A stretch of 64,000 bases of DNA from Lysobacterales bacterium (GCA_016182785.1 JACPFU010000034.1:62001-126000), one strand, 5' to 3'; counted from the first letter of the stretch, positions 40,580-50,550 are shown. The notes: generated by a model from the letters alone, not told the origin. Made by a program: numbers and translations.

Positions 40580-42277
40580 TCATGGTGCGGGGGCGGCGGT
40601 GGCCGGTTCCTGCAGCATCATCTGCGCATTCGACTTGCCCGGCGGCACCAGCGGCCAGACGTTCGCCCGGGCGTCGATCTTCACGTGCAGCAGGAACGCG
40701 CCGGGGGCCGCGAGCAACGTGCGCAGCGCCGGCTCGACCTCGTCGCGACGCGTGATCGTCGCCGCCGGGATGCGGAACGCGCGCGCCAGTTCGGCGAAGT
40801 CGGGGTTGTCGGACAGGTCGACTTCGCTGTGGCGCTGGTCGAAGAACAGCGTTTGCCACTGCCGCACCATGCCGAGCCCGGAATTGTCGAGCAGCACGAT
40901 CTTGATCGGGATGCCGTAGCGATGCAGCGTCGCCAGCTCCTGGATGTTCATCATGATCGAGCCATCGCCGCTGACGCAGACCACGGTCGCCTGCGGGTGT
41001 GCGAGCTGGGCGCCGATCGCCGCCGGCAGGCCGAAGCCCATGGTGCCGAGTCCGGCGCTCGACAGGTGATGGCTGATGCGGGCGAAGCGGCAGTGTTGCG
41101 CCACCCACATCTGGTGCTGGCCGACATCGCAACTGACGACCATGTCCGGGCCGCCGAGTTCGCTGAGCTGCTTCAGCAGCAGTGGCGCGTAGATGTCCTC
41201 GCCCGGTGCGTCGTAGCGCCAGCCGTGGCGCACGCGCAGCGCCTGGCATTGCGCACGCCATGGGTCGATGCGCAGCGGCATCGCAATCGCGTCCAGGCTG
41301 CGCGCCAGGTCACCGTGCAGCGCGACATCGGCGCGGCGCAGCTTGCCGATCTCGGCGGCATCGGCGTCGAGATGGATCACCTGCGCGTTCGGCGCGAAGG
41401 TGTCGAGCTTGCCGGTGGCGCGATCGTCGAGGCGCGCCCCGACCACGATCAGCAGGTCGGCCTGGTCGATCGCGAGGTTCGCCGCCGGGTTGCCGTGCAT
41501 GCCGAGCATGCCGAGGTACAGCGGATCGGTTGCGTCGATGCCGCCGAGGCCCTTCAGCGTGCACACGGCCGGCGCGCGCGTGACCTGGTGGAACCGCTGC
41601 AGCGCCGCTTCGGCGTGGGCGATGCCGACGCCACCGCCGGCGTAGATCACCGGTCGCTGCGCGGCAGCGAGCAGCGCGCGCGCCTGGGCGATGTCCTTGC
41701 CATGCGCGGCGGTCGGGTGCTGCTCGATGCGCGTGCTCGGACGGGCGCTGGCCCTGGCCACGGTGATGTCCTTGGGCAGGTCGATCAGCACCGGGCCGGG
41801 CCGGCCTTCGGCGGCGATCGCAAACGCCTCGCGCACGGTCGCGGCGATGTCCTCGGTGCGGCGCACGATGAAGCTGTGCTTGACCACCGGCAGCGACATG
41901 CCGAACACGTCGACTTCCTGGAATGCATCGGTGCCCATCAGGTGCGTCGGCACCTGGCCGGTGATCGCGACGATCGGCACCGAGTCCAGGTACGCGTCGG
42001 CGATGCCGGTCAGCAGGTTGGTCGCACCGGGACCACTGGTCGCCATGCACACGCCGACGCGGCCGCTGGCGCGCGCATAGCCGACCGCGGCCAGCGCCGC
42101 ACCCTGTTCATGGCGGACCAGGATATGCCGCAGCTTCGAGCCGACGAGCGCATCGTAGACCGGCATGATGGCGCCGCCCGGATAACCGAATACGGTGTCC
42201 ACGCCCTCGGCTTCGAGGGCGTGGATCAGCCATTGCGCTCCGGTCTTCATCGCATCGTGGTCGTCGCGGCGGGTCAT
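40580..42277 (-). CDS. ilvG: Acetolactate synthase large subunit
   Basis: A 565-aa ThDP/FAD enzyme forming acetolactate or acetohydroxybutyrate from pyruvate and 2-oxobutanoate. The N-terminus [32 protein letters not shown] carries the catalytic Glu region ([14 protein letters not shown]). [29 protein letters not shown] follows, and the ThDP/Mg motif is [15 protein letters not shown]. It is named ilvG because its partner is an IlvM-like small subunit. An ATG nine codons in (42250) is an alternative start. Its stop is followed by the internal promoter and attenuator. Confidence 0.95.
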   Translation of the reverse strand: MTRRDDHDAMKTGAQWLIHALEAEGVDTVFGYPGGAIMPVYDALVGSKLRHILVRHEQGAALAAVGYARASGRVGVCMATSGPGATNLLTGIADAYLDSVPIVAITGQVPTHLMGTDAFQEVDVFGMSLPVVKHSFIVRRTEDIAATVREAFAIAAEGRPGPVLIDLPKDITVARASARPSTRIEQHPTAAHGKDIAQARALLAAAQRPVIYAGGGVGIAHAEAALQRFHQVTRAPAVCTLKGLGGIDATDPLYLGMLGMHGNPAANLAIDQADLLIVVGARLDDRATGKLDTFAPNAQVIHLDADAAEIGKLRRADVALHGDLARSLDAIAMPLRIDPWRAQCQALRVRHGWRYDAPGEDIYAPLLLKQLSELGGPDMVVSCDVGQHQMWVAQHCRFARISHHLSSAGLGTMGFGLPAAIGAQLAHPQATVVCVSGDGSIMMNIQELATLHRYGIPIKIVLLDNSGLGMVRQWQTLFFDQRHSEVDLSDNPDFAELARAFRIPAATITRRDEVEPALRTLLAAPGAFLLHVKIDARANVWPLVPPGKSNAQMMLQEPATAAPAP

Positions 42278-42286
42278 GGTCTGCGC

Positions 42287-43324
42287 TCAGGCGGTGGCGG
42301 GTTCTTTTGCCGGCGCGGCCGCCGGTGCGGGCGCCGCGTGCGCGGCACGCTTGCCCGGATCGAGCCACGGCATGCGCGCGCGCAGGCGGGCGCCGACGGT
42401 TTCGATCGGGTGGTCGAGGTCGGCCTGCTTCAGCGCCTTGTAGTTGGCGTTGCCGCTGCGGTACTCGGCGACCCATTCGCGCGCGAAGCGGCCGTCCTGG
42501 ATCTCGTGCAGGATGTCGCGCATGTGCTGGCGCGTGCTCGAGTCGACGATGCGCGGGCCGCGCGTGAGGTCGCCGTATTGCGCGGTCTCGCTGATGTAGC
42601 GGTGCATCTTGGCCATGCCGCCCTCGTGCAGCAGGTCGACGATCAGCTTCAGCTCATGCATGCACTCGAAGTAGGCGACCTCCGGCTGATAGCCGGCCTC
42701 GACCAGGGTCTCGAAACCCTGCACCACCAACTCGGTGACGCCGCCGCAGAGCACGGCTTGTTCGCCGAACAGATCGGTCTCGGTTTCCTCGGCGAAGCTC
42801 GTCGTGATCAGGCCGCCGCGGGCGCCGCCGATGCCGTGCGCATAGGCCTGCGCGCGCGTCAGCGCCTGTCCCGACACGTCCTTGTGCACCGCGACCAGGC
42901 ACGGCACCCCGTGCCCGGTCTCGTATTCGCGCCGCACCAGCGCGCCCGGGCCCTTGGGTGCGACCAGGATGATGTCCCACTTGTCGTCGGTCTGGATCTG
43001 CTTGAAATGGATGTTGAACCCATGCGCGAACAGCAGCGCGCCGCCGGGCTTGAAGTTCGGCGCGATCGACTCCTCGAACACCTTCGGCTGCTGCATGTCC
43101 GGCGTCAGCAGCGCGATCAGCTCGGCCTTGGCCGCGGCTTCGCCGGGCTCGAACACCTGCAGGCCATCGGCCTGGGCCTGGTGCCAGCTCGGGCCGTTGC
43201 GGCGCGCGCCGACGATGACCTTGAAGCCGGAATCGCGCAGGTTCAGCGCATGCGCGCGACCCTGGCTGCCGTAACCGATGACGGCGATGGTCTGTTCCTT
43301 GAGTGGGGCGGTGATCGGGCTCAT
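42287..43324 (-). CDS. ilvC: Ketol-acid reductoisomerase, class I
   Basis: A 345-aa NADPH-dependent isomeroreductase, second common step of Val and Ile synthesis. The nucleotide loop [25 protein letters not shown] is at 17-41, with Arg/Ser residues marking NADPH preference. The Mg-binding knotted domain includes [17 protein letters not shown] and [16 protein letters not shown]. Residues after about 325 form an Ala/Pro tail ([19 protein letters not shown]) not needed for the class I core. It lies 9 nt before ilvG. Confidence 0.96.
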   Translation of the reverse strand: MSPITAPLKEQTIAVIGYGSQGRAHALNLRDSGFKVIVGARRNGPSWHQAQADGLQVFEPGEAAAKAELIALLTPDMQQPKVFEESIAPNFKPGGALLFAHGFNIHFKQIQTDDKWDIILVAPKGPGALVRREYETGHGVPCLVAVHKDVSGQALTRAQAYAHGIGGARGGLITTSFAEETETDLFGEQAVLCGGVTELVVQGFETLVEAGYQPEVAYFECMHELKLIVDLLHEGGMAKMHRYISETAQYGDLTRGPRIVDSSTRQHMRDILHEIQDGRFAREWVAEYRSGNANYKALKQADLDHPIETVGARLRARMPWLDPGKRAAHAAPAPAAAPAKEPATA

Positions 43325-43367
43325 TGCGGGTTGCTCCTGGCGTGTGTTCGTGGGGGTGGGTGCTTGG

Positions 43368-43412
43368 CTCCCTCCCTTGCGCGCAGCGCAGGGGAGGGTT
43401 GGGGAGGGGTTG
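43368..43412. repeat. Intergenic palindromic repeat between ilvD and ilvC
   Basis: CCCTCCCTTGCGC-GCA-GCGCAGGGGAGGG forms a 13-bp stem with one mismatch. It is followed by a GGTTGGGGAGGGGTT tail, a form of the widely dispersed C/G-rich bacterial repeat. It fills most of the 90-nt gap and could modulate the ilvD:ilvC mRNA ratio. Confidence 0.6.
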
Positions 43413-43414
43413 CT

Positions 43415-45058
43415 CTAGGGACTGGTGATCGCCCCCTTCGATGCCGATCCGACCATGCGCGCGTACTTCGCGAGCACGCCGCGGGTCGCGCGTGGCGGCA
43501 GCGGTTCGGGGCGACGCGCGGACAGATCGGCGAGGCAGTCGAGACGGCGCGCGTCGACGTCGATGACGATGGTGTCGCCATCGGCAATCGCCGCGATCGG
43601 CCCGCCGCGTGCCGCTTCCGGCGCGACATGGCCGACCATCAGGCCGTGCGTGGCGCCGCTGAAGCGGCCGTCGGTGATCAGCGCGACCTCGGCGCCGAGG
43701 CCGCGGCCCATCAGCGCCGCGGTGACCGCCAGCATCTCGGGCATGCCTGGCGCACCGGCGGGACCTTCGTGGCGGATCACCACGACATCACCAGCGCGGA
43801 TTGCGCCCGCCTGCACCGCCGCGAACGCCGCCGGCTCGCCGTCGAAGACGCGTGCCGGTCCCTCGAAGCGCATGCGGCCGTGGCCGGCGAGCTTCACCAC
43901 GCAACCTTCCGGGGCCAGCGAGCCGTGCAGGATCGCGAAGCCGCCGCGCGGCTTCAGCGGCTGGCTCAGCGGATACACCACCGGTTCCGGCTGTGCGCCG
44001 AGTTCGATGTCGGCGAGCAAGGCCAGCATCGAGTCGCCCTCGATGGTCGGGTGGTCCTCGATCACGCCACCCTGCATCAGCATCTGCGCGACGCGCGTGG
44101 TGCCTCCGGCCGCGGTCAGTTCGATCGCGGTGTAGCGGCCACCGGGTTTCAGGTCGGCGATCACCGGAGTGACCGCGGCGATCGCGTCGAAGTCGTCGAT
44201 CGCGAGCGGCACCTCGGCCTCGTGCGCGATCGCGAGCAGGTGCAGCACGGCGTTGGTCGAGCCGGCGGTCGCGGCGACCATGCGTGCGGCATTGCGAAAC
44301 GCGGCCGGCGTCAGCGCCTGGCGCGGATGGAAGCCGCGACGCAGGCATTCCATCACCAGGCGGCCGCAGTCCTCACCGGCGCGGGCGCGATCGACATGGA
44401 TCGCCGGCAAGTCATTCGCGCCGAGCGGCGACAGCCCGAGCATGGTCATCACCATCGCCATCGTGTTCGCGGTGAACTGGCCGCCGCAGGCGCCGGCACC
44501 GGGGCAGGCATCCTTCTCGACCGCGAGCAGTTCGGCGTCGTCGATGCGCCCGGCCGAATGTGCGCCGACCGCCTCGAACACTTCCTGGATGGTGATGTGC
44601 TGGCCGTGGTGCACGCCATGCGCGATCGAGCCGCCGTACAGCACCACCGTCGGGATGTTCATGCGTGCTGCGGCCATCGCCGCCGCCGGAATGGTCTTGT
44701 CGCAGCCGCACAGGATCACCATCGCATCGAGGCTGTGACCGTTGACGGCGAGTTCGATCGAGTCGGCGATCCAGTCGCGCGACACCAGCGAGGCGCGCAT
44801 GCCGGCGGTGCCCATCGCGATGCCGTCGGTGACGACGATGGTGTTGAACTCGATCGCGGTGCCGCCATTCGCCTCGATGCCGCGGCGCACGTGCTGGGCA
44901 GCAGCGCGCAGGGTGAAGTTGCACGGCGACACGTCCGACCAGGAATGCACGACGGCGACGAAGGGCTTGGCGATGGCCGCATCGTCGCGCCCGGTGGCGC
45001 GCAACATGGCGCGGGCGGGGGCGTGGTCGGGTCCGTGCTTGATGGCATTGCTACGCAT
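43415..45058 (-). CDS. ilvD: Dihydroxy-acid dehydratase
   Basis: A 547-aa iron-sulfur dehydratase, third common step of branched-chain synthesis. Cluster-binding cysteines are in [14 protein letters not shown] (about 113-121) and [16 protein letters not shown] (about 184-199). The C-terminal barrel shows [14 protein letters not shown] and [11 protein letters not shown] with the catalytic Ser. This is the shorter form of the family (E. coli IlvD is 616 aa). It is the first gene of the ilv cluster, 100 nt downstream of the first leader peptide. Confidence 0.96.
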   Translation of the reverse strand: MRSNAIKHGPDHAPARAMLRATGRDDAAIAKPFVAVVHSWSDVSPCNFTLRAAAQHVRRGIEANGGTAIEFNTIVVTDGIAMGTAGMRASLVSRDWIADSIELAVNGHSLDAMVILCGCDKTIPAAAMAAARMNIPTVVLYGGSIAHGVHHGQHITIQEVFEAVGAHSAGRIDDAELLAVEKDACPGAGACGGQFTANTMAMVMTMLGLSPLGANDLPAIHVDRARAGEDCGRLVMECLRRGFHPRQALTPAAFRNAARMVAATAGSTNAVLHLLAIAHEAEVPLAIDDFDAIAAVTPVIADLKPGGRYTAIELTAAGGTTRVAQMLMQGGVIEDHPTIEGDSMLALLADIELGAQPEPVVYPLSQPLKPRGGFAILHGSLAPEGCVVKLAGHGRMRFEGPARVFDGEPAAFAAVQAGAIRAGDVVVIRHEGPAGAPGMPEMLAVTAALMGRGLGAEVALITDGRFSGATHGLMVGHVAPEAARGGPIAAIADGDTIVIDVDARRLDCLADLSARRPEPLPPRATRGVLAKYARMVGSASKGAITSP

Positions 45059-45091
45059 TCGGTCTGTCTCGGTTCGGGAATTCGGGACCCC

Positions 45092-45133
45092 GAAAACACG
45101 AAACCCCCGCGTCCTTTCGGAGCGGGGGTTTCG
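45092..45133 (-). terminator. Attenuator terminator upstream of ilvD
   Basis: On the minus strand, CGAAACCCCCGC-N11-GCGGGGGTTTCG is a perfect 12-bp stem (45099-45110 with 45122-45133), with TGTTTTC just after. CCCGCTCCG within it (45118-45126) is complementary to CGGAGCGGG in the leader ORF (45176-45184), which allows an exclusive antiterminator. Confidence 0.88.
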
Positions 45134-45158
45134 GTGGAGTCCTGATTCTTGGTCTAGG

Positions 45159-45305
45159 TCAGGTCAAGCACGCATCCCGCTCCGGTGAGGGCGTAATGAG
45201 TACTACGAGGGCAAGCTTGGCAATCGACCCGTGCATCGGCCAGCGCAGCGCGATCGGCAGCGAGCCGATGGTGCATGCAATCTGGTGGGCGGCGTGGTTG
45301 ATCAT
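45159..45305 (-). CDS. ilvD leader peptide (attenuation control)
   Basis: A 48-codon ORF with control run LALVVLI (residues 31-37), then [11 protein letters not shown] and stop 25 nt before the terminator stem. Further isleucines and leucines lie upstream ([12 protein letters not shown]). The start is 7 nt after the -10 box, so no 5' untranslated region is expected. The design matches the internal leader at 40356-40511: same start context MIN, same C-terminal tail, same antiterminator pairing. It should make ilvDCG expression rise when charged branched-chain tRNAs are scarce. Confidence 0.85.
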   Translation of the reverse strand: MINHAAHQIACTIGSLPIALRWPMHGSIAKLALVVLITPSPERDACLT

Positions 45306-45312
45306 GGCCCCG

Positions 45313-45342
45313 ACGCTAAGGGCGAAGTTCTGGGCTTGTCAA
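45313..45342 (-). promoter_or_regulatory. ilvDCG promoter
   Basis: On the minus strand, TTGACA (45337-45342), 18 nt, TAGCGT (45313-45318), then 7 nt to the leader ATG. The 134-nt stretch to the divergent leuA promoter holds a 14-bp palindrome ATGGCA-CA-TGCCAT (45444-45457), a possible site for a shared regulator. Confidence 0.82.
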
Positions 45343-45476
45343 GCGCAATTTTCCGCGATGCACCAAATGCCAGAGCGCAGTCTGTGGGCCTGTTCGCGCT
45401 CGCGCGATCATTAGATGCGAATCGAATTGCGCGCGCGAAGTGCATGGCACATGCCATTTCGTCACAAGCGGCGAAC

Positions 45477-45506
45477 TTGACAGCTCGCGAGAGCGCATGC
45501 GAGCTT
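45477..45506 (+). promoter_or_regulatory. leuACDB promoter
   Basis: TTGACA (45477-45482), 18 nt, GAGCTT (45501-45506), then 6 nt to the leader ATG at 45513. The -35 is perfect. The -10 is poor by consensus but aligns with TAGCTT and TAGCGT of the two ilv promoters. Confidence 0.72.
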
Positions 45507-45512
45507 CGGCCC

Positions 45513-45638
45513 ATGTTCACCGCACTGCACCATGCTCGGAAACCGACGCGCTGCCCGGCGCGAGTGGTGCTGCGCGTGGTACTTCCCGGCCTGCTTCTTA
45601 TTCCGCCGACAGCGCGGGTAGGTGCAGCGTCGAGCTAG
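45513..45638 (+). CDS. leuL: leuA leader peptide (attenuation control)
   Basis: A 41-codon ORF whose middle is the control run RVVLRVVLPGLLLI (about residues 17-30), rich in Leu and Val. The tail PPTARVGAASS ends 27 nt before the terminator. GCGCGGG (45612-45618) in the tail codons can pair with CCCGCGC (45669-45675) in the terminator arm. Stalling at the Leu codons would therefore leave it free to prevent termination. The start lies 6 nt after the -10 box, implying a leaderless mRNA. The peptide is unrelated in sequence to the ilv leaders beyond this logic. Confidence 0.82.
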   Translation: MFTALHHARKPTRCPARVVLRVVLPGLLLIPPTARVGAASS

Positions 45639-45665
45639 AACAACAGCCACGATACGAATCACCAG

Positions 45666-45699
45666 AACCCCGCGCCGGCAACGACGCGGGGTTTTTTTT
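45666..45699 (+). terminator. Attenuator terminator upstream of leuA
   Basis: AACCCCGCG-N10-CGCGGGGTT is a perfect 9-bp stem (45666-45674 with 45685-45693) followed by eight T residues (45692-45699). It is the clearest intrinsic terminator in the window, yet it stands 135 nt upstream of leuA, as expected for attenuation. Confidence 0.92.
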
Positions 45700-45738
45700 C
45701 GCCCTGACCCACGCACCACAGCACCCGAGGACACCGCC

Positions 45739-45837
45739 ATGAACTTCCTGCGCATCCTGCTCGACTCGCTGTTCGCCCTGTTTCCCGAACCGCGCGCACG
45801 CCTGCAGCCGATCCCGGTACGGAGCCGACGTCGATGA
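45739..45837 (+). CDS. Small ORF translationally coupled to leuA
   Basis: A 32-codon ORF, MNFLRILLDSLFALFPEPRARLQ..., between the leuA attenuator and leuA. It has a CGAGGA ribosome binding site and overlaps the leuA start as ATGA. The first half is a Leu/Phe-rich amphipathic helix and the second half is Arg/Pro-rich. It may be a real small protein or a coupling ORF that loads ribosomes onto leuA, which has no good ribosome binding site of its own. Its Leu content (five in the first 14 codons) may also make it leucine-sensitive. Confidence 0.5.
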   Translation: MNFLRILLDSLFALFPEPRARLQPIPVRSRRR

Positions 45838-47393
45838 GCGCGCGGCTGCTGATCTTCGACACCACGCTGCGCGACGGCGAACAGAGCCCGGGCTGCACGC
45901 TGAACCGCATCCAGAAGCTGCGCATCGCCGAAACCCTGCAAGCGCTTGGTGTCGACATCATCGAGGCCGGCTATCCCAACGCCTCCGACGATGATTTTCA
46001 GGCGGTCCAAGCCATTGCCCGCACCGTGCGCGAGGCGCGCATCTGTGGTCTGGCGCGCTGCAACGACGCCGACATCAAGGCCACCGCCGCGGCCCTGAAG
46101 GACGCCGCGAACCCGCGCATCCACGTGTTCATCGCATCGAGCCCGATCCATCGCGAGATGAAGCTGCGCATGAGCGCCGCCGAGGTGATCGAACGCGCCA
46201 TCGCCGGCGTGCGCCAGGCGCGCGCGTTGTGCGCCGATGTCGAGTTCTCCGCCGAGGACGCGACCCGCTCCGAGCCCGAGTTCCTGGTGCGCCTGTTCAG
46301 CGCCGCGATCGCAGCCGGCGCGAGCACGATCAACGTGCCGGATACGGTCGGCTTCACCACGCCGGGCGAATACGGCGAGCTGATCCGCCTGCTCAAGCGC
46401 GATGTCGTCGGCATCGACGGCGTCACCATCAGCACGCACTGCCATGACGACCTCGGGCTCGCGGTGGCGAATTCGCTGGCCGCGGTCGAGGCCGGTGCGC
46501 GCCAGGTCGAATGCACGCTGACCGGTATCGGCGAACGCGCCGGCAATGCCGCGCTGGAGGAGATCGTGATGGCGGTGCGCACGCGCCCGGACCGCTACCC
46601 GGTGCAGACCGGCATCCGCACCCAGCGCCTGTACGGCGCGGCGCGGCTGCTGTCGTCGTTCATCGGCCAGTCGATCGCGCGCAACAAGGCGATCGTCGGC
46701 GAGAACGCGTTCGCGCACGAATCCGGCATCCACCAGCACGGCATGATCGCCGACCGCAGCACCTACGAGATCATGAAGCCCGAGGATGTCGGCGTGCTCG
46801 GCTCCTCGCTGGTGCTCGGCAAGCACAGCGGGCGCGCCGCGGTGCGCGACCGCCTGGCGACGCTCGGCTACGCCATCGACGACAGCCACCTCGACGTGCT
46901 GATGGTCGCCTACAAGCGCCTGGCCGATCGCAAGAAGGAGGTGTTCGACGCCGACCTGGAAGCGCTGTGGCTCGGCGTCGAGGATGAGGGCGAACAGCCG
47001 TGGACGCTGGACGCGCTGCATGTGGCGACTGCGGTCGGCACCCGCAACGAACCGACCGCGAGCATCGCGCTGTGCGATGCCGCCGGGCGCACGGTGCGCG
47101 AGGCTGCGGTCGGCGATGGTCCGGTCGATGCGATCGCGAATGCGCTGACGCGCGCGACCGGGTTGCCGATCAGCGTGCAGGACTTCGCCTTGCAGAGCGT
47201 GACCGGCGGCGGCGATGCCCAGGGTCGCGCCAGCGTGCGCGTGCTGCACGAGGGTCGCGAATACCGCGGCCAGGCGGTCAGCACCGACGTCATCGAAGCC
47301 TCGGCGCGGGCCCTGCTCGAAGCCATCAACCGCATCGCCAGCGTCAATGCCGCGCGGGCGCGGCAGAATGCGCCGCTTGCGACCGGAGCCTGA
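45834..47393 (+). CDS. leuA: 2-isopropylmalate synthase
   Basis: A 519-aa aldolase-type enzyme condensing 2-oxoisovalerate and acetyl-CoA, first step of leucine synthesis. Catalytic-domain motifs are [15 protein letters not shown] (about 7-21), [23 protein letters not shown] with the metal His pair, and [10 protein letters not shown]. The C-terminal 130 residues are the LeuA allosteric domain (leucine feedback), ending in the regulatory fold [34 protein letters not shown]. It is first in leuACDB and follows an attenuator. Confidence 0.97.
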   Translation: MSARLLIFDTTLRDGEQSPGCTLNRIQKLRIAETLQALGVDIIEAGYPNASDDDFQAVQAIARTVREARICGLARCNDADIKATAAALKDAANPRIHVFIASSPIHREMKLRMSAAEVIERAIAGVRQARALCADVEFSAEDATRSEPEFLVRLFSAAIAAGASTINVPDTVGFTTPGEYGELIRLLKRDVVGIDGVTISTHCHDDLGLAVANSLAAVEAGARQVECTLTGIGERAGNAALEEIVMAVRTRPDRYPVQTGIRTQRLYGAARLLSSFIGQSIARNKAIVGENAFAHESGIHQHGMIADRSTYEIMKPEDVGVLGSSLVLGKHSGRAAVRDRLATLGYAIDDSHLDVLMVAYKRLADRKKEVFDADLEALWLGVEDEGEQPWTLDALHVATAVGTRNEPTASIALCDAAGRTVREAAVGDGPVDAIANALTRATGLPISVQDFALQSVTGGGDAQGRASVRVLHEGREYRGQAVSTDVIEASARALLEAINRIASVNAARARQNAPLATGA

Positions 47394-47397
47394 GCCC

Positions 47398-48807
47398 ATG
47401 ACCGCGACCACCCTGTTCGAGAAGCTGTGGCAGAGCCATTGCGTCGAAGCCGACCGCGACGGCCTGCCGGCGGTGATCTACATCGACCTGCACCTGGTGC
47501 ACGAGGTCACCTCGCCGCAGGCGTTCTCGCTGCTGCGCGAGCGCGGTCTGCGCATGCGTCAGCCGAAGCGCACGCTGGCCACGCTCGACCATTCGACGCC
47601 GACCACGCCGCCGCGTGCGGATGGCGGCCGCGACTATGCCGACGCCGCGACCGAGGCACAGGTCGAGGCGCTGGTCGGCAACTGCGCCGAGTTCGGCGTG
47701 ACCCTGCACGGCTACGACTCGCCCGAACGCGGCATCGTGCATGTGATGGCGCCGGAACTCGGAGCCACGCAACCGGGCATGACCATCGTCTGCGGCGACA
47801 GCCACACCAGTACCCACGGTGCTTTCGGCGCGCTCGCGTTTGGCATCGGCAGCACCGAGGTCGGCCATGTGCTGGCGACGCAATGCCTGCTGCAGCACAA
47901 GCCGAAGACGATGGCGGTGAACGTGCGCGGTCGCCTGGCGCACGGCGTCAGTGCCAAGGACCTGGCCTTGCATGTCGCCGGACAGGTCGGCGTCGCCGGC
48001 GGCACCGGCCACGTCATCGAGTTCCGCGGCGACGCGATTCGCGCGCTGACCATGGAGGAGCGCATGACCCTGTGCAACATGTCGATCGAGATGGGCGCGC
48101 GCGCCGGCCTGATCGCGCCCGACGCCACGACCGTGGAATGGCTGCGCGGTCGCGCGCGGGTGCCGAGCGGTGCCGCGTTCGAGGCCTCGGCGCAACGCTG
48201 GCTCGGGTTGCGCAGCGATGACGCGGCGCGCTTCGATCGCGAGGTCGAGATCGACGCCGGCAGCGTGCGCCCGACCGTGACCTGGGGCACCGACCCCGGC
48301 AAGGTGGTCGCGATCGATGCGCGCCTGCCGGCGGCGACCGCGGCCAATGCGCGCGCCTTCGAGTACATGCGCCTGCGACCGGAAGCGCCGATCGCCGGCG
48401 AGCGCGTCGACGTGGTCTTCGTCGGCAGTTGCACCAACTCGCGCATCAATGACCTGCGCGATGCCGCCGACCTGCTGCGCGGCCGCCGCATCGCCACGCA
48501 TGTGCGCATGCTGGTGGTGCCCGGCTCGGAGCGCATCAAGCGCGAGGCCGAGGCGGAAGGGCTGGACGGCGTGTTCCGCGCCGCCGGCGCCGAGTGGCGC
48601 GAACCCGGGTGCTCGATGTGCCTCGGCATGAATGGCGACATCGCCAGACCTGGAGAACTCGTGGTCAGCACCAGCAACCGCAACTTCGAGGGACGCCAGG
48701 GTCCGGGCGTGCGCACCCTGCTGGCCAGCCCGGCCACGGCCGCTGCCTCGGCAGTCGCCGGCGTCGTGGCCGATCCGCGCGTGCTGGCGGCGGAGGTGGC
48801 GGCATGA
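47398..48807 (+). CDS. leuC: 3-isopropylmalate dehydratase large subunit
   Basis: A 469-aa aconitase-family subunit. The [4Fe-4S] cysteines are FVGSCTNSR (about 343-351) and CSMCLGMN (about 403-410). The substrate region is [31 protein letters not shown]. It isomerises 2- to 3-isopropylmalate with LeuD. The ATG at 47398 lies 4 nt after the leuA stop; the in-frame extension upstream is leuA shadow. It overlaps leuD by 4 nt. Confidence 0.97.
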   Translation: MTATTLFEKLWQSHCVEADRDGLPAVIYIDLHLVHEVTSPQAFSLLRERGLRMRQPKRTLATLDHSTPTTPPRADGGRDYADAATEAQVEALVGNCAEFGVTLHGYDSPERGIVHVMAPELGATQPGMTIVCGDSHTSTHGAFGALAFGIGSTEVGHVLATQCLLQHKPKTMAVNVRGRLAHGVSAKDLALHVAGQVGVAGGTGHVIEFRGDAIRALTMEERMTLCNMSIEMGARAGLIAPDATTVEWLRGRARVPSGAAFEASAQRWLGLRSDDAARFDREVEIDAGSVRPTVTWGTDPGKVVAIDARLPAATAANARAFEYMRLRPEAPIAGERVDVVFVGSCTNSRINDLRDAADLLRGRRIATHVRMLVVPGSERIKREAEAEGLDGVFRAAGAEWREPGCSMCLGMNGDIARPGELVVSTSNRNFEGRQGPGVRTLLASPATAAASAVAGVVADPRVLAAEVAA

Positions 48808-49379
48808 GCGGCATCGCACGCATCGAATCGCGCAGCGTCGCGCTGCCGGTCGCCAACATCGACACCGACCAGATCATCCCGGCGCGCTTCCTGACCACGA
48901 CCACGCGGGCCGGTCTCGGTCGCCACGCGTTCCAGGACTGGCGCTGGCTGGCCGATGGTTCGCCGAACCCGGGGTTCGTGTTGAATCGCGCCGAGCATCA
49001 GGGCGCCGAGGTGCTGATCGCCGGCGACAACTTCGGCTGCGGGTCGTCGCGCGAACATGCGCCCTGGGCCCTGCTGGATGCCGGCATCCGCGCGGTGATC
49101 AGCACCGGCATCGCCGACATCTTCCGCAACAACGCGCTCAAGAACGGGTTGCTCGCGATCGTGGTCACGCCCGCCGAACACGCCAGCCTGCTTGCCGGCG
49201 CGGGCGAGCCGATCGCGATCGACCTGCGCACGCAGCGCATCGAACGCGCCGGCACCGCGCCGATTGCATTCAGCGTCGATGCGTTCGCGCGCCAATGCCT
49301 GCTCGATGGCGTCGACCAGCTCGGCTACCTGCTGGCACGCGCGGACGCGATCACGCGCTTCGAGGAGGCTCGGGCATGA
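48804..49379 (+). CDS. leuD: 3-isopropylmalate dehydratase small subunit
   Basis: A 191-aa swivel domain of the isomerase: [20 protein letters not shown] at the N-terminus and the conserved loop [27 protein letters not shown] (about 72-98), which closes the active site shared with LeuC. Length is close to the usual 200. It overlaps both leuC and leuB as ATGA, giving tight coupling and near-equal subunit synthesis. Confidence 0.96.
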   Translation: MSGIARIESRSVALPVANIDTDQIIPARFLTTTTRAGLGRHAFQDWRWLADGSPNPGFVLNRAEHQGAEVLIAGDNFGCGSSREHAPWALLDAGIRAVISTGIADIFRNNALKNGLLAIVVTPAEHASLLAGAGEPIAIDLRTQRIERAGTAPIAFSVDAFARQCLLDGVDQLGYLLARADAITRFEEARA

Positions 49380-50446
49380 CTCGCAACATCGTGGTGTTGG
49401 GCGGCGACGGCATCGGGCCCGAGGTTACGGCCGCGGCCGTCACCGTCCTGCGTGCGCTCGACGCGCGCATCGGCCTCGACCTGCATTTCGACGCGCAGCC
49501 ATTCGGCGGCGCCGCGATCGATGCCTGCGGCGACCCGCTTCCGCCGGCGGTGCTCGATGCCTGTCGTGCCGCCGACGCGATCCTGCTCGGCGCGGTCGGC
49601 GGGCCGAAATGGGCGAACGTGCCGAGCGCGATCCGGCCGGAGGCGGGCCTGTTGCGGCTGCGCAGCGAGCTTGGCTTGTACGCGAACCTGCGCCCATTGC
49701 AATTGCACCCGGCGCTGGTCGATGCCTCGCCGCTGAAGCCCGAGCGCATCAGCGGTGTCGACCTGCTGGTGGTGCGCGAGCTGACCGGGGGCATCTACTT
49801 CGGCCAGCGCACGCGCAGCGAAACGCGCGCGACCGACGAGTGCGCCTACAGCGTCGGCGAAGTCGAGCGCGTCACGCGCAGCGCCGCCAGGCTGGCGCGC
49901 GCGCGCCGCGGCAAGCTCACTTCGGTCGACAAGGCCAACGTGCTGGAGACTTCGAGGCTGTGGCGCGAAGTGGTCACGCGCGTGGTGCGCGAGGAGTTCC
50001 CGGAGCTGCAGCTCGAACACCTGCTGGTCGATGCGATGGCGATGTACCTGGTCAGCCGGCCGCGCGACTTCGACGTGATTGTCACCGAGAACCTGTTCGG
50101 CGACGTGCTCACCGACGAATGCGCGGCGGTGTCGGGTTCGCTCGGCATGATGCCGAGCGCCTCGGTCGGCGACTCCGGGCCCGGCGTCTACGAACCGATC
50201 CACGGTTCGGCGCCGGACATCGCCGGCCTGGGTGTCGCGAACCCGTATGGCACCGTGCTCAGCGCGGCGATGATGCTGCGCCAGTCGCTCGCCGCGCCCG
50301 CGGCCGCGGCGATGCTCGAGGCCGCCGTGCATGGCGCGATCAGCGCCGGCGTGCGCACCCGCGATCTCGGCGGCGGCGCCAGCACCGCGGATGCCACCGC
50401 CGCCATCCTGAGCCACCTCGCCAGCGCTCCCGCGATCGCGGCCTGA
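49376..50446 (+). CDS. leuB: 3-isopropylmalate dehydrogenase
   Basis: A 356-aa NAD-dependent decarboxylating dehydrogenase, third leucine step. The order is VLGGDGIGPEVTAAAV, LLGAVGGPKW, RELTGGIYFGQ, SVDKANVLETSRLWREVV, MLVDAMAMYLV-type metal Asp region, and GSAPDIAGLGVANPYGTVLSAAMMLR, which sets NAD specificity. It overlaps leuD by 4 nt and is followed by a strong terminator. Confidence 0.97.
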   Translation: MTRNIVVLGGDGIGPEVTAAAVTVLRALDARIGLDLHFDAQPFGGAAIDACGDPLPPAVLDACRAADAILLGAVGGPKWANVPSAIRPEAGLLRLRSELGLYANLRPLQLHPALVDASPLKPERISGVDLLVVRELTGGIYFGQRTRSETRATDECAYSVGEVERVTRSAARLARARRGKLTSVDKANVLETSRLWREVVTRVVREEFPELQLEHLLVDAMAMYLVSRPRDFDVIVTENLFGDVLTDECAAVSGSLGMMPSASVGDSGPGVYEPIHGSAPDIAGLGVANPYGTVLSAAMMLRQSLAAPAAAAMLEAAVHGAISAGVRTRDLGGGASTADATAAILSHLASAPAIAA

Positions 50447-50490
50447 GCGGTGTCGGTGCGGGTTGCCGGCAGCGCTGCAAGCGCCCGCGC

Positions 50491-50529
50491 CAACGAAGAA
50501 CGCCAGCGCGAGGCTGGCGTTCTTCGTTG
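50491..50529. terminator. Bidirectional terminator between leuB and the TonB receptor gene
   Basis: A perfect 17-bp stem (CAACGAAGAACGCCAGC-GCGAG-GCTGGCGTTCTTCGTTG) lies between two converging genes. T-rich and A-rich sides make it usable from either direction. Confidence 0.88.
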
Positions 50530-50550
50530 CGGGTTGCGGGTGGATGGAGG

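Noticed and set aside
40577-45145. 1522-codon plus-strand open frame opposite the ilv genes
   Set aside because: It is antisense to ilvG, ilvC and ilvD in the frame that GC-rich codon use keeps open. The translation is Arg/Ala/His/Gln-rich with no domain.
45444-45457. ATGGCA-CA-TGCCAT palindrome as a named regulator site between ilvD and leuA
   Set aside because: The palindrome is real, but I cannot match it to a known LysR- or Lrp-type site, so it is noted only in the promoter entry.
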